Assembly (NCBI GenBank): GCA_028693165.1 | Contig: JAQUVX010000006.1 | Coordinates: forward strand, 62,001-126,000 | Length of the DNA: 64,000 bases | Reading direction: 5' to 3' | From: Lachnospiraceae bacterium | Lineage (GTDB): Bacteria; Bacillota; Clostridia; Lachnospirales; Lachnospiraceae | Shown: one piece after another, positions 7,858 through 18,142 of the stretch | Numbering within the stretch: position 1 is the stretch's first letter | How the letters are laid out: each line of letters begins with the position of its first letter | Translations under genes and position numbers: made by a program | The notes under the pieces: model-generated | The model's input: the letters and a program-made list of their open reading frames with translations, nothing else | What the model was told of the DNA's origin: nothing | Database searches by the model: none

Positions 7858-10800
7858 ATGAAATCACAGAACAGATTGGGAATCGATATCGGTTCCACCA
7901 CCGTCAAAATTGCTGTGTTAGACAGCGAAAATCATAGATTGTTTTCCGACTACGAGCGTCACTTTGCCAATATCCAGGAGACGCTCGCTCTTTTGCTGTC
8001 CCGGGCAAGGGAGCAGCTTGGTGAGATGGATGTCTGCCCGAGCATCACCGGTTCGGGCGGTCTGACCTTATCCTCGCACCTGGAGGTACCGTTTACACAG
8101 GAGGTCGTGGCCGTCGCCACAGCCCTGCGGACCGAGGCACCACAGACCGACGTGGCGATTGAGCTGGGCGGCGAGGATGCCAAAATCATATACTTTACCG
8201 GCGGCATTGACCAGCGCATGAACGGAATCTGCGCCGGCGGCACCGGTTCCTTTATCGACCAGATGGCATCACTTCTTCAGACTGATGCTTCCGGTCTGAA
8301 TGAATATGCGAAAAATTATCAGATGATCTACCCGATCGCGGCCCGCTGCGGCGTATTTGCCAAGTCCGACATCCAGCCGCTGATCAACGAGGGCGCGACC
8401 CGCGAGGATCTGGCCGCTTCCATCTTCCAGGCCGTGGTCAATCAGACCATCAGCGGTCTGGCCTGCGGAAAACCGATCCGCGGAACCGTGGCATTCCTCG
8501 GCGGTCCGCTGCACTTTTTATCGGAGCTGCGCCGCGCGTTTACCCGCACCCTGAATCTGGATGCCGCACACATTGTCGCACCGGATCATTCTCATCTGTT
8601 TGCTGCCATCGGCGCCGCCATGAACGCGAAGGAAGACCGTTCCGTTTCCCTCACCGACATGATTGACCGCCTTACCTCCGGCATTCCGATGGACTTCGAG
8701 GTAAAGCGCATGGAACCGCTGTTTGCCTCTCAGGCCGATTATGATTCGTTCCTCGCGCGTCACAACTGCCATCAGGTTCGGACGGCGGAGCTTGCCTCCT
8801 ACAGCGGAAACTGCTATCTCGGCATCGATGCCGGCTCCACCACCACAAAAGTGGCGCTGGTCGGCGAGGACGGCAGTCTGCTTTACCGTTTTTACGACAA
8901 CAACAACGGAAGCACCATCGCAACGGCCATCCGGGCCATCGGTGAGATCAAAGAGCAGCTTCCGGATACCGCGCACATCGCCTGGTCCTGCTCCACCGGA
9001 TATGGCGAGGCGCTTTTAAAATCTGCACTGATGCTGGATGAAGGCGAGGTCGAGACCATTGCCCACTACTACGCTGCCGCATTCTTTGAACCGGATGTGG
9101 ACTGTATTTTAGACATCGGCGGACAGGACATGAAGTGCATCAAGATCAAGGACAATACCGTGGACAGCGTTCAGTTAAACGAAGCCTGCTCCTCCGGCTG
9201 CGGCTCCTTCATCGAGACCTTTGCCAAATCTCTGAATTTCAGCGTCAAGGATTTCGCCAAAGAAGCCTTGTTTGCCAAAAATCCCACCGATCTTGGCACC
9301 CGCTGTACCGTATTCATGAATTCCAACGTCAAGCAGGCCCAGAAGGAAGGCGCAACCGTCGCTGATATCTCCGCCGGCCTGGCTTATTCGGTCATCAAGA
9401 ATGCTTTATTTAAGGTAATTAAAATTACAAGCGCTGCGGATCTCGGCTCCCATGTGGTCGTTCAGGGAGGCACCTTCTACAACGATGCCGTCCTGCGCAG
9501 CTTTGAAAAGATTTCCGACTGTGAAGCGGTTCGCCCGGACATCGCCGGGATCATGGGAGCTTTCGGCGCGGCCCTGATTGCGCGGGAACGCTGCCTGCAC
9601 TCCAGGAGCACCTCGATGCTGCCGCTTGACAAAATTCTCGCATTAAAATATGAAACCTCCATGTCGCGCTGCAAGGGCTGCACCAATCACTGTGTGCTGA
9701 CCATCAACCGGTTTGGCGGCGGCCGCCAGTTCATCAGCGGAAACCGCTGCGAGCGCGGGCTTGGAAAGGAAAAAGCAAAGAAAGAGATTCCGAACCTGTT
9801 TGATTACAAATACCACCGGATGTTCGACTATGAGGCGCTGACGCCGGATCTGGCTTCCCGCGGAACCATCGGCATCCCGCGGGTGCTGAACATGTACGAG
9901 AACTATCCGTTCTGGGCAGTATTTTTCAGGGAGCTGGGCTTCCGTACCGTGCTGTCTCCGCAGTCTTCGAAAAACATTTATGAGCTTGGCATCGAATCCA
10001 TCCCCAGTGAGTCGGAGTGCTATCCGGCCAAGCTGGTGCACGGACACATTGCATGGCTGATCCGTCAGGGTATCAAGGAGATTTTCTATCCCTGCATTCC
10101 CTACGAGCGGAACGAGACCCCGGATGCCGGCAATCACTACAACTGTCCGATGGTGACCTCCTACGCGGAGAACATCAAGAATAATATGGAAGAACTGACC
10201 GATTATGACATTCATTTCATGAACCCGTTCTTCGCCTTTACCAACGAGGAAGTGCTGACCAAACAACTGATCGTGGAGCTTGGCAAGGAATACCGTATCT
10301 CTTCCGTAGAAATCCAGAAAGCGGCTCACGCCGGCTGGCAGGAGCTGCTTGCTTCCCGCCGCGACATGGAGCAAAAGGGTGAGGAAACCATCGCTTGGCT
10401 GAAGGAGCACAACCGCCGCGGCATCGTGCTGGCCGGCCGGCCTTACCATGTGGATCCGGAAATTCATCACGGAATTCCGGAGCTGATTACCTCCTACGGT
10501 CTGGCCGTACTGACGGAAGATTCCATCAGCCATTTGAGCGAGGTGGAACGCCCGCTGATCGTGACCGACCAGTGGATGTATCATTCCCGTCTGTACAAAG
10601 CAGCTTCCTACGTGAAGCACAGTGACTGTCTGGATCTGATCCAGCTCAACTCCTTCGGCTGCGGTCTGGATGCCGTGACCACCGATCAGGTACATGATAT
10701 TCTGACCGGCTCCGGCAAAATCTATACGGTCTTAAAGATCGATGAGGTCAACAACTTAGGCGCGGCACGCATCCGAATCCGCTCCCTGATCGCGGCGCTG

Positions 10801-12084
10801 CGGGTACGGGAACAGCAGCATTATGAGCGAAAGGTCATCTCCAGCTCCTACAACCGTGTGATCTTCACAAAGGAGATGAAGAAGGATTACACCCTTCTCT
10901 GTCCGCAGATGTCTCCGATTCACTTTGATCTTGTGGAACCCGCGATCCGCGCCTTCGGATACAAGATTGAAGTATTGCAGAACGCCAATCGTTCCGCCAT
11001 CGACGTGGGACTGAAGTATGTCAACAACGATGCCTGCTATCCTTCTCTGATCGTCATCGGTCAGATCATGGACGCACTGTTATCCGGCAAGTATGATCTG
11101 GATCACACCGCTGTCCTGATGAGTCAGACCGGCGGCGGCTGCCGTGCCTCCAACTATGTCGGTTTCATCCGGCGTGCGCTGGAAAAAGCCGGGATGCCGC
11201 AGATCCCTGTCATCTCGGTCAATGCCAACGGCATGGAGACTAACCCGGGCTTTCGCTTCACTCCGGCGCTGATCACCAAGGCCATGCAGGCCGTGGTATA
11301 CGGCGATATTTTCATGCGCGTGCTGTACGCGACCCGCCCATATGAGAAGGAGCCAGGTTCTGCCAACGCGCTGCATGAGAAATGGAAAAAACGCTGCATC
11401 GTTTCTCTCTCAAAAACTTCGGCAAACATGATTGAATTTGGCCGGAACATACGCAGCATCGTGCGGGAATTTGACGCGCTGCCGCGTATCGATGTGAAGA
11501 AGCCGAAGGTTGGTATCGTAGGCGAAATTCTGGTGAAGTTTTCGCCGCTGGCGAACAATCATATCGTAGAGCTTTTGGAGTCGGAGGGTGCGGAAGCGGT
11601 TATGCCGGATCTGATGGACTTTTTGATGTACTGCTTCTACAACAGCAATTTCAAGGCGGAGCACCTGGGCGGCAAGCGTTCGACAGCATGGCTCTGCAAT
11701 ATGGGCGTGTCTCTGCTGGAGTATTTCCGCAAGGTCGCCCGCAGGGAGTTGGCCGCGAGTGTGCACTTTACACCGCCGTCCAGAATCTGGGAACTGGCGG
11801 AGATGGCGAAGGAGTATGTCTCGCTGGGAAACCAGACCGGCGAAGGATGGTTTTTAACCGGGGAGATGCTGGAACTGATCCATTCCGGTGTGAAGAATAT
11901 CGTCTGCACGCAGCCGTTTGGCTGCCTGCCGAATCATATCGTCGGCAAGGGTGTGATCAAGGAGCTGCGGCGGTCGCATCAGGATGCGAATATCATTGCG
12001 GTGGATTATGATCCGGGAGCCAGCGAGGTGAACCAGCTGAACCGGCTGAAGCTGATGCTGGCTACGGCGAATAAGAATTTGTGA
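7858..12084 (+). CDS. Giant acyl-CoA dehydratase activase-related protein (double BadF/BadG ATPase)
   Basis: A 1,408-residue protein. The first ATPase module starts [15 protein letters not shown] and has the Fe-S-binding cysteines of HgdC-type activators in [10 protein letters not shown] and [12 protein letters not shown] second module starts near residue 318 with [15 protein letters not shown] and repeats both cysteine sites ([18 protein letters not shown]). The middle carries a CKGCTNHC cluster and a DUF2229-like region; the C-terminal half resembles the dehydratase component itself ([19 protein letters not shown]). Small activators use ATP to inject an electron into 2-hydroxyacyl-CoA dehydratases. 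The substrate of these giant fusions is unknown, and no dehydratase, CoA-transferase or electron-transfer genes lie next to it. Confidence 0.88.
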   Translation: MKSQNRLGIDIGSTTVKIAVLDSENHRLFSDYERHFANIQETLALLLSRAREQLGEMDVCPSITGSGGLTLSSHLEVPFTQEVVAVATALRTEAPQTDVAIELGGEDAKIIYFTGGIDQRMNGICAGGTGSFIDQMASLLQTDASGLNEYAKNYQMIYPIAARCGVFAKSDIQPLINEGATREDLAASIFQAVVNQTISGLACGKPIRGTVAFLGGPLHFLSELRRAFTRTLNLDAAHIVAPDHSHLFAAIGAAMNAKEDRSVSLTDMIDRLTSGIPMDFEVKRMEPLFASQADYDSFLARHNCHQVRTAELASYSGNCYLGIDAGSTTTKVALVGEDGSLLYRFYDNNNGSTIATAIRAIGEIKEQLPDTAHIAWSCSTGYGEALLKSALMLDEGEVETIAHYYAAAFFEPDVDCILDIGGQDMKCIKIKDNTVDSVQLNEACSSGCGSFIETFAKSLNFSVKDFAKEALFAKNPTDLGTRCTVFMNSNVKQAQKEGATVADISAGLAYSVIKNALFKVIKITSAADLGSHVVVQGGTFYNDAVLRSFEKISDCEAVRPDIAGIMGAFGAALIARERCLHSRSTSMLPLDKILALKYETSMSRCKGCTNHCVLTINRFGGGRQFISGNRCERGLGKEKAKKEIPNLFDYKYHRMFDYEALTPDLASRGTIGIPRVLNMYENYPFWAVFFRELGFRTVLSPQSSKNIYELGIESIPSESECYPAKLVHGHIAWLIRQGIKEIFYPCIPYERNETPDAGNHYNCPMVTSYAENIKNNMEELTDYDIHFMNPFFAFTNEEVLTKQLIVELGKEYRISSVEIQKAAHAGWQELLASRRDMEQKGEETIAWLKEHNRRGIVLAGRPYHVDPEIHHGIPELITSYGLAVLTEDSISHLSEVERPLIVTDQWMYHSRLYKAASYVKHSDCLDLIQLNSFGCGLDAVTTDQVHDILTGSGKIYTVLKIDEVNNLGAARIRIRSLIAALRVREQQHYERKVISSSYNRVIFTKEMKKDYTLLCPQMSPIHFDLVEPAIRAFGYKIEVLQNANRSAIDVGLKYVNNDACYPSLIVIGQIMDALLSGKYDLDHTAVLMSQTGGGCRASNYVGFIRRALEKAGMPQIPVISVNANGMETNPGFRFTPALITKAMQAVVYGDIFMRVLYATRPYEKEPGSANALHEKWKKRCIVSLSKTSANMIEFGRNIRSIVREFDALPRIDVKKPKVGIVGEILVKFSPLANNHIVELLESEGAEAVMPDLMDFLMYCFYNSNFKAEHLGGKRSTAWLCNMGVSLLEYFRKVARRELAASVHFTPPSRIWELAEMAKEYVSLGNQTGEGWFLTGEMLELIHSGVKNIVCTQPFGCLPNHIVGKGVIKELRRSHQDANIIAVDYDPGASEVNQLNRLKLMLATANKNL

Positions 12085-12195
12085 TTTGTGGTTTTGGTTT
12101 GTGGTTTGTGATGAGATTGTCCGGTTGGACAACAAACATACTATTTGCATCTCCGCTGCCCAAAATTCAGATCATCCAGGCGGGAAAACAGGCTG

Positions 12196-12373
12196 TTTTG
12201 GTAGCTGGGCTTCTAAAATGGCATCCGCTACCAAAAAAATCCTCAAAACCGAGGAATTTTTGGTAGCAGGGCACTGATCCGCCTCGCAATTACCAAAATC
12301 AGCTGTTTCCCATGCCTGGACGCCGCTGATTTTGGTAATTTGCAGGGTGATTAGATAAGAATTACCAAAATAT
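12196..12373. repeat. Array of inverted TACCAAAA / TTTTGGTA motifs
   Basis: The spacer after the activase gene (12,085-12,490) has no gene but holds six copies of one motif in alternating orientation: 12196-12205, 12227-12236, 12258-12267, 12288-12303, 12325-12340, 12360-12373. Two pairs make strong hairpins. One is GCTACCAAAAA..CCTC against GAGG..TTTTTGGTAGC. The other is the perfect 16-bp pair AATTACCAAAATCAGC / GCTGATTTTGGTAATT with a 21-nt loop. It may end the activase transcript or be a repeat family or binding array. Confidence 0.7.
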
Positions 12374-12403
12374 CAAATCAAAATATCAAATCTGCGATTT
12401 TTC

Positions 12404-12432
12404 TTGACGAATCTGCTCACTTCTTTTACAAT
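12404..12432 (+). promoter_or_regulatory. Promoter of the LysE-type gene
   Basis: TTGACG (12404-12409), 17 bp, TACAAT (12427-12432), about 60 bp upstream of the start codon. Confidence 0.75.
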
Positions 12433-12490
12433 AATCATATTTTACACATCGTTCCCCCAACATACGCACCGGAAAGGATACCCCCATCTC

Positions 12491-13096
12491 ATGCTGATTA
12501 TTATGCCATTATCTATGATTCCCACGTTCCTGCTCTACTGCTATGTCGGGGCCATTACGCCGGGGCCGGCGAATTTGTCTTCGCTGGCGGCCGGGATTCG
12601 GTATGGAAAGAAGGTGGCTTTGCGTCAGTGGAGAGGACTGCTTGCGGGATTTTTTATTATTTCCATGCTTTCTGTCCTGATTACCTATTTGCTGGGAACC
12701 GTGCTGAACCAGTATGTCGGGCTGCTGACCTGGATCGGGGCGGGCTATATTCTGTGGCTGGCCTGGCATATGCTGCGCTCCTCCGGCGTCTCAGAAAAGG
12801 ATGACACCGCGGTTCCCTGCTTTCGCACAGGGCTTTTGATCAACCTGACCAATGTGAAAATTATGGTGTTTTGCCTGACTGCCCTGGCTTCCTTTGTGCT
12901 GCCTTACACGCGTTCGTTTGGGGCGCTGCTGGCGATCGGGCTGTTCCTGCCTTTTACCGGGCCTTTAGCAAATCTGGTCTGGGTTTTTGCGGGAGCCTCT
13001 CTCCAGAAATTATTTGTGAATCACAAAAAAGCGGTCGATATCGTGATGGCCGCCTCGCTCGCTTTGTGCGCGGTCAGCCTCGTGTGGCCGCATTGA
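12491..13096 (+). CDS. LysE/RhtB-family amino-acid exporter
   Basis: A 201-residue inner-membrane protein with six hydrophobic segments. The N-terminal GAITPGPANLSSLAAGIRYG is the family signature (PGPxxL followed by a conserved glycine-rich loop). Family members export amino acids or homoserine lactones by proton antiport; the substrate here is not evident. ATG at 12491 follows GGAAAGGA at a longish 12-nt spacing; further in-frame ATGs lie at codons 5 and 9. Transcribed alone from its own promoter. Confidence 0.85.
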   Translation: MLIIMPLSMIPTFLLYCYVGAITPGPANLSSLAAGIRYGKKVALRQWRGLLAGFFIISMLSVLITYLLGTVLNQYVGLLTWIGAGYILWLAWHMLRSSGVSEKDDTAVPCFRTGLLINLTNVKIMVFCLTALASFVLPYTRSFGALLAIGLFLPFTGPLANLVWVFAGASLQKLFVNHKKAVDIVMAASLALCAVSLVWPH

Positions 13097-13174
13097 TTTT
13101 GCGCACGCAATCACATTGATCACAAGCTTTGCCGTGACGTACGCGCCTGCATAACCCAACACTCAACCGGCTGT

Positions 13175-13223
13175 CAAAAAAGGGTAAGAAAGGTTTCAAA
13201 ATACCTTCCTTACCCTTTTTTCT
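13175..13223. terminator. Bidirectional terminator between the LysE-type gene and the ABC exporter
   Basis: AAAAAAGGGTAAG-AAGG / CCTT-CTTACCCTTTTTT is an almost perfect inverted repeat with A and T tracts on opposite sides, between convergent genes. Confidence 0.92.
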
Positions 13224-13225
13224 GT

Positions 13226-15112
13226 TTAATCCAATTCCGTCAACCCCGTATACAATTCATAATACCGCCCCTTCATCGCCAGCAGCTCATCGTGATCGCC
13301 GCGCTCGATGATCTTACCGTGTTCGAGTACCATGATGGCGTTGGCATTGCGCACCGTCGACAGGCGATGGGCGATGACGAAGGTGGTGCGGTCAGCCATC
13401 AGGCGGTCCATGCCGTGCTCGATGTGCTTCTCAGTCCGGGTATCGACCGAGCTGGTCGCCTCATCGAGAATCAGGATCGGTGCTTTGGAAAGCGCCGCAC
13501 GGGCGATGTTTAAGAGCTGCCGCTGGCCCTGGCTCAAGTTCGAGCCGTCGCCCTCCAGCATCGTCTGATAGCCATGGGGCAGACGGCTGATAAAGGAGTG
13601 GGCGGATGCGGTTTTTGCGGCCTGGATGACCTCCTCATCAGTTGCCTCCAGCCGGCCGTAACGGATGTTCTCCATCACAGTTCCGGTGAACAGATGCGTA
13701 TCCTGAAGCACCATGGCGATATTCTGACGCAGATTGTCACGGTTGATGTGGCGGATATCCACGTCGTCGATGGTGATGGTGCCGCTCTGAATGTCATAGA
13801 AGCGGTTGACTAGGTTCGTGATCGTCGTCTTGCCTGCGCCCGTGGAGCCGACAAAGGCGATCTTCTGCCCCGGCTTCGCATAGAGACTGATGTCATTTAA
13901 GATCACTTTATCCGGGTTGTAGCCGAAGGTCACATGATCCAGACGCACATATCCGGTCATCGGGTGCAGCACTCTGGCATCCGCATCGTCTGCCGGTTCG
14001 GGTGCTTCATCCATCACGGAGAATACCCGCTCAGCACCGGCCAGCGCGGAAAACACATTGCTGACCTGCATGGAGATCTCGTTGATCGGACGGCTGAACT
14101 GACGGGAAAAGTTTAAAAACACCGTGAATCCGCCCACATCGAAGCTGCGGAAAATGCAGAGCAGTCCGCCGATGGTGGCTGTCAGGGAATAATTGATCTG
14201 GCTTAAATTGCTCATAACCGGCCCCATCATGCCGCCGAAGAACTGGGCACGAATCTGGTTGTCGCGAAGGTTGTGGTTTAAGAGATTGAATTCCTCCTCG
14301 GCCACCTCCTCATGACAGAATACCTTGACTACCTTCTGACCGGTCACGGTCTCTTCGATGTAGCCGTTTACCGCGCCAAGCGATGCCTGCTGCGCAGAGA
14401 AATATTTCTGGCTCCGCCCGGCCACGACCCCACCGGCCTTCATCATAAGCGGAATCATCACAAGCGTCACGAGCGTCAGCCAGATGTTCGTGTAGACCAT
14501 CAAAATCACGGTGCCGATGATGCTGAGTGCACCGGCAAACAGCTGCACCAGCGTGCTGCTCAGCATCTGACCGATGGTATCCACATCGTTGGTGAAACGG
14601 CTCATCAGATCGCCGTTGCTGTTGGTGTCATAAAAGCGCACCGGCAGCATCTGTAATTTGCTGAACAGATCATTTCGAATTTTCTTTAATGCATTCTGCG
14701 CTACGGTCAGCATAATGCGTGCCTGCGCGTAGTTCGCCGCCACGCCGATCAGGTAGACCGCGGCCATCACCACCAGCGCTTTTGCAAGACCTGCCGCACT
14801 TCCGCGGCTGCCGTCCATCGGTGCGATGTAGGTATTGATGATCGGGCGCAGCATATAAGAACCAACCAGGGTTCCCAATGTATTTAAAATCACGCAGACA
14901 AAGGCCAGCGCCATCCGGCTCTTATCTTCCCTCAAATATGCCATCAGGCGACGCACCGTTTCCTTCGTCTGCTTCGGCCTGCCATGCTTTACGGTCATAG
15001 CGCGTCTGCCCGCACCGCCGGCACCGCCCATCGACACTGCCGGTGCCTTCGCAAAAGACTGTCTTCCATAACGTCTCTTAAGACTTTCCATACGCTGTTT
15101 GTCATCCATCAT
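13226..15112 (-). CDS. Multidrug ABC exporter half-transporter, catalytically complete subunit
   Basis: A 628-residue half-transporter with a glycine- and basic-rich N-terminal extension, six membrane helices (about 75-340) and one nucleotide-binding domain. Walker A is GSTGAGKTT (about 422), the signature LSQGQ (about 526), Walker B ILILDEATSSVD with the catalytic Glu, and the switch His in VIAHRLST. Its ATG overlaps the stop of the upstream partner by 4 nt, so they are translationally coupled. Together they should form a heterodimeric BmrCD/LmrCD-type drug or lipid exporter in which this chain supplies the working Walker B residue. Confidence 0.92.
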   Translation of the reverse strand: MMDDKQRMESLKRRYGRQSFAKAPAVSMGGAGGAGRRAMTVKHGRPKQTKETVRRLMAYLREDKSRMALAFVCVILNTLGTLVGSYMLRPIINTYIAPMDGSRGSAAGLAKALVVMAAVYLIGVAANYAQARIMLTVAQNALKKIRNDLFSKLQMLPVRFYDTNSNGDLMSRFTNDVDTIGQMLSSTLVQLFAGALSIIGTVILMVYTNIWLTLVTLVMIPLMMKAGGVVAGRSQKYFSAQQASLGAVNGYIEETVTGQKVVKVFCHEEVAEEEFNLLNHNLRDNQIRAQFFGGMMGPVMSNLSQINYSLTATIGGLLCIFRSFDVGGFTVFLNFSRQFSRPINEISMQVSNVFSALAGAERVFSVMDEAPEPADDADARVLHPMTGYVRLDHVTFGYNPDKVILNDISLYAKPGQKIAFVGSTGAGKTTITNLVNRFYDIQSGTITIDDVDIRHINRDNLRQNIAMVLQDTHLFTGTVMENIRYGRLEATDEEVIQAAKTASAHSFISRLPHGYQTMLEGDGSNLSQGQRQLLNIARAALSKAPILILDEATSSVDTRTEKHIEHGMDRLMADRTTFVIAHRLSTVRNANAIMVLEHGKIIERGDHDELLAMKGRYYELYTGLTELD

Positions 15113-16848
15113 GCACTCACCTCCGCTGTCTTCTCACGCTGGGAATAATAAATTTCCTGATAAGCCTCACAGGACTTCATCAGCTCCTCATGGGAACCCA
15201 TGCCGATGATCCTGCCGTCATCCAGCACCAGAATCTGATCCGCCTCTTCCACCGAGCCGATCCGCTGTGCGATGATGAACTTGGTGGTATCCTTGAGGGT
15301 CGTCCGGAAGCATTCCCGGATCTTCGCCTCAGTTGCCGTGTCCACCGCACTGGTGGAGTCATCCAGAATCAGGATCTTCGGATGCTTGAGCAATGCCCGC
15401 GCAATACACAGGCGCTGCTTCTGACCGCCGGATACATTGACACCGCCCTGTCCCATATCTGTGTCATATCCATTCTGGAAGCTGCTCACGAAGCTGTCCG
15501 CCTGCGCTGCATCCGCAATCTGCCGGATCTCCTCCATCGACGCATCTTCCTTGCCCCATCGCAGGTTCTCCTCGATGGTGCCGGAGAACAATACATTTTT
15601 CTGAAGCACCATGCCGACGCGGTCGCGCAGGTGTTCCAGCGAATAATCCCTGACGTTGATGCCGTCCACCAGGACTTCTCCCTCTGTCGCATCATACAGA
15701 CGCGGAATCAGCTGTACCAGAGAGGTCTTGCCGCTTCCGGTCGATCCGATGATGCCGATGATCTGCCCCGGCTCGGCCGTGAAGCTGATGTGTTCCAGCA
15801 CCTTGTCTTCTCCATTCTCCTGATAGCTGAACGCCACATCGCGGAATTCCACACGTCCCTCGGTCACCTGGCGGTCTTTGCATTTCGCATCGTCGTCGGT
15901 CAGATCAATGTCGGTGTGAATGACTTCGTTGATTCGCGTGACGGATGCCATGGCGCGCGCAAACTGCAAAAACACCATGGAAAGCATCATCAGGGACATC
16001 AGAATCTGTACAATATAAGTCGTAAACGCAGTCAGATCCCCCACCTTCATACTGCCGCCGATAATCAGATTGCCGCCATACCACACCACCGCAATGGTGG
16101 TAATATTCATCGCCAGCATCATGACCGGCATGGTCGCGATGACAATGTTCATCGCCTTTAAGCTGGTATTCTGCAAATCTTCATTGGCCGTGCGGAATTT
16201 CTCCTTCTCATAGTCCTCCCGGACGAAGGATTTGATCACGCGCACGTTGGTCAGCGCCTCCTGAATTCCGGAGTTCATCTTGTCCAGCTTGGTCTGCATG
16301 ACACCAAATCTCGGATACGCAGTCATCATGATTCCGGCGATGATCAGAGACAGTACCGGAATCACAATCAGGATAATCACGGCCAGGCGGGCATTCATGA
16401 AAAATGCCATGATCAGCGCACCGATCAGCATACCCGGTGCACGCAGCGCCAGCCGCAGTCCCAGCATCAGGACCTGCTGTACCTGCTGCACATCATTGGT
16501 CAGACGCGTCACCAGCGAACCGGTGCTGAACTGGTCAATATTTTTGAAAGAAAATTTCTGTACCTTGTCAAATAAATCCTGCCTCATGTCACTGGTGAAG
16601 CTGATGGAAGCCTTCGCCGAAAAATAGGCCCCTCCGATTCCGCTGACCGCCATCACGGCCACGATTGCAACCATGCAGAGGCCGATCCGTAGGATGTATC
16701 CGCTGTCGCGGTTCGCCACACCGTTGTTGATAATCATGGACATCAGTTTCGGCAGCATAATCTCGCCGAACACCTCCGTCAGCATCAGACACGGGCCGAT
16801 GATAAAGGCACTCATGTATGGCTTCGCGTATTTTGCATATTGTTTCAT
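15109..16848 (-). CDS. Multidrug ABC exporter half-transporter, degenerate-ATPase subunit
   Basis: A 579-residue half-transporter with six membrane helices, then Walker A GSTGSGKTS (about 368), signature VSGGQ and Walker B ILILDDSTSAVD. The catalytic Glu is Asp, and the switch His is Gln (IIAQRIGS). Both changes are typical of the non-catalytic site of heterodimeric exporters, so it should pair with the next gene rather than work alone. It starts 2 bp after the MarR-family gene, and the three form one operon. Substrate unknown; regulation by the adjacent MarR protein suggests induction by a toxic small molecule. Confidence 0.92.
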   Translation of the reverse strand: MKQYAKYAKPYMSAFIIGPCLMLTEVFGEIMLPKLMSMIINNGVANRDSGYILRIGLCMVAIVAVMAVSGIGGAYFSAKASISFTSDMRQDLFDKVQKFSFKNIDQFSTGSLVTRLTNDVQQVQQVLMLGLRLALRAPGMLIGALIMAFFMNARLAVIILIVIPVLSLIIAGIMMTAYPRFGVMQTKLDKMNSGIQEALTNVRVIKSFVREDYEKEKFRTANEDLQNTSLKAMNIVIATMPVMMLAMNITTIAVVWYGGNLIIGGSMKVGDLTAFTTYIVQILMSLMMLSMVFLQFARAMASVTRINEVIHTDIDLTDDDAKCKDRQVTEGRVEFRDVAFSYQENGEDKVLEHISFTAEPGQIIGIIGSTGSGKTSLVQLIPRLYDATEGEVLVDGINVRDYSLEHLRDRVGMVLQKNVLFSGTIEENLRWGKEDASMEEIRQIADAAQADSFVSSFQNGYDTDMGQGGVNVSGGQKQRLCIARALLKHPKILILDDSTSAVDTATEAKIRECFRTTLKDTTKFIIAQRIGSVEEADQILVLDDGRIIGMGSHEELMKSCEAYQEIYYSQREKTAEVSA

Positions 16849-16850
16849 AG

Positions 16851-17408
16851 TTATTCCTCGCTTTCTGTCTTATTATGTTCCACACAGCTGTCTTTTGATA
16901 CAAGATCGCTAAGGCTGAGTTCCTCTGCATACTGCACGAGATTCCCGTGAATCCGGCCCAGATAGCCGCAAAGCTGCTCGGTCTCCTCCGACGAGAATCC
17001 GGCAAACATCCGCTTCTCCGTGCTTTGGAAAAAACAGATGCTATTCGCCACCACTCTGCGTCCTTTCTCCGTAATGCAGATCTGATTAAAGCGGTTGTCC
17101 TCCTTATCCACCGCCCTGCGCACATAGCCGCCCTGCTCCAGCTTCTTTAACGAAACCGCCACCGTCGCCGAGGTGATGTGACTCAGCTTTGCAAGCTCCT
17201 TCTGCGATATATTGGGATGATCCGCGATAAACATCAGAAGCTGATGCTGCCCCCGGTAGACCCCCGTCTTCTGGTTCAGCTCACGCTCCAGGATCAGCCG
17301 GTGAAGGCGGCCTACACATACATATGCATCCATCAGCTTATGATACGGCGAATTCCATTCGCGCCCCCCATGCCATTCTTTCCCCTTCGGACATTTTTTC
17401 TCCATCAT
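16851..17408 (-). CDS. MarR-family transcriptional repressor
   Basis: A 185-residue winged-helix dimer of the MarR family. The DNA-binding region spans about 65-125: ISQKELAKLSHITSATVAVS as helix-turn-helix, then the wing LEQGGYVRRAVDKEDNRF containing the conserved D-x-R-like turn. A Cys/His-rich start (MMEKKCPKGKEWHGG) is unusual. Its promoter contains palindromic GCTAA/TTAGC sites, so it most likely represses itself and the downstream exporter and is released by ligand. Confidence 0.9.
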   Translation of the reverse strand: MMEKKCPKGKEWHGGREWNSPYHKLMDAYVCVGRLHRLILERELNQKTGVYRGQHQLLMFIADHPNISQKELAKLSHITSATVAVSLKKLEQGGYVRRAVDKEDNRFNQICITEKGRRVVANSICFFQSTEKRMFAGFSSEETEQLCGYLGRIHGNLVQYAEELSLSDLVSKDSCVEHNKTESEE

Positions 17409-17429
17409 ACTCTCCTTTATACTTTGCCC

Positions 17430-17503
17430 GCTAACTATTAGCTTGCAAATCGTTAGATAGCTAACTATTTACTCATTATAAAAGCACTTGCAAAAAAACG
17501 CAA
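17430..17503 (-). promoter_or_regulatory. Promoter and MarR operators of the exporter operon
   Basis: On the minus strand TTGCGT (17498-17503), 17 bp, TATAAT (17475-17480). The -35 lies inside the terminator of the upstream operon. Just downstream of the -10 are two palindromes: GTTAG-ATAG-CTAAC (17452-17465) and GCTAA-CTA-TTAGC (17430-17442). GCTAACTATT is also directly repeated with 30-bp spacing (17430-17439, 17460-17469). This places the repressor over the transcription start. Confidence 0.75.
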
Positions 17504-17514
17504 GTGCTTTTTCC
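17483..17514. terminator. Terminator of the argS operon
   Basis: GCACTTGC / GCAAGTGC stem flanked by A and T tracts; it can act in both directions and overlaps the -35 of the marR promoter. Confidence 0.85.
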
Positions 17515-17530
17515 GATTTTTTCACTTTCT

Positions 17531-18139
17531 TCACATTTCTTCACACGGATAGTCCAGCAGATAGTGCTCATACCCATTCACCACCCGCGTCGCCCCAAAC
17601 TGATCCTCGCGGCAGAAGCCATTGCCATAATTCGCGTGCACATGACCGTGCACAAACAGTTTTGGCTGATACTGCTCCAGCAGCGTCCGAAAGCACGCAA
17701 ACCCCCGGTGCGGCAGATCGTCCAGATCATGAACTCCCTGCGCCGGCGCATGTGTCACCAGAATATCGAACCCGCCGTGCCGCCTCAGCTTCCACCAGAG
17801 CTTCCGGATGCGTCTTGCCATCTGCGCCTCCGAATACTGGTTGACCGCCCCCGGTGCATACTGCATGGAGCCGCCGAGCCCCAGGATGCGGATGCCCTGA
17901 TACACATAGATCGTATCCTCAATGCAGATACAGCCGTCATCCTCCCCCCGCCGGTGCCAGTAATCATGGTTGCCCAGGACAAACAGAACCGGTGCATGGC
18001 TCATGGATGCAAAGAAATCCAGATAATCCTTCCGCAGATCCCCGCAGGCCAGGATCAGCTCCACGTTCTCCAGTTTTTCCGCACTGTAATGTTCATACAA
18101 TGACTTCGATTCGTGATCTGACAACACGAGAATTTTCAT
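17531..18139 (-). CDS. Metallophosphoesterase
   Basis: A 202-residue calcineurin-like phosphoesterase. The metal-site motifs appear in order: a first motif reading LVLSDHES (the usual DxH is compressed to DH), ACGDLRKD, LGNHDYWH, VTHAPAQG and the closing FVHGHVHANYG. Substrate cannot be told; relatives cleave phosphodiesters or dephosphorylate proteins. It starts 3 bp after the ParB/Bmp fusion gene and is the last gene of the argS operon. Confidence 0.88.
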   Translation of the reverse strand: MKILVLSDHESKSLYEHYSAEKLENVELILACGDLRKDYLDFFASMSHAPVLFVLGNHDYWHRRGEDDGCICIEDTIYVYQGIRILGLGGSMQYAPGAVNQYSEAQMARRIRKLWWKLRRHGGFDILVTHAPAQGVHDLDDLPHRGFACFRTLLEQYQPKLFVHGHVHANYGNGFCREDQFGATRVVNGYEHYLLDYPCEEM

Positions 18140-18142
18140 GCC

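Noticed and set aside
9643-10695. 350-codon open frame opposite the giant activase
   Set aside because: Antisense shadow of a GC-rich gene; no recognisable protein motif or start signal.
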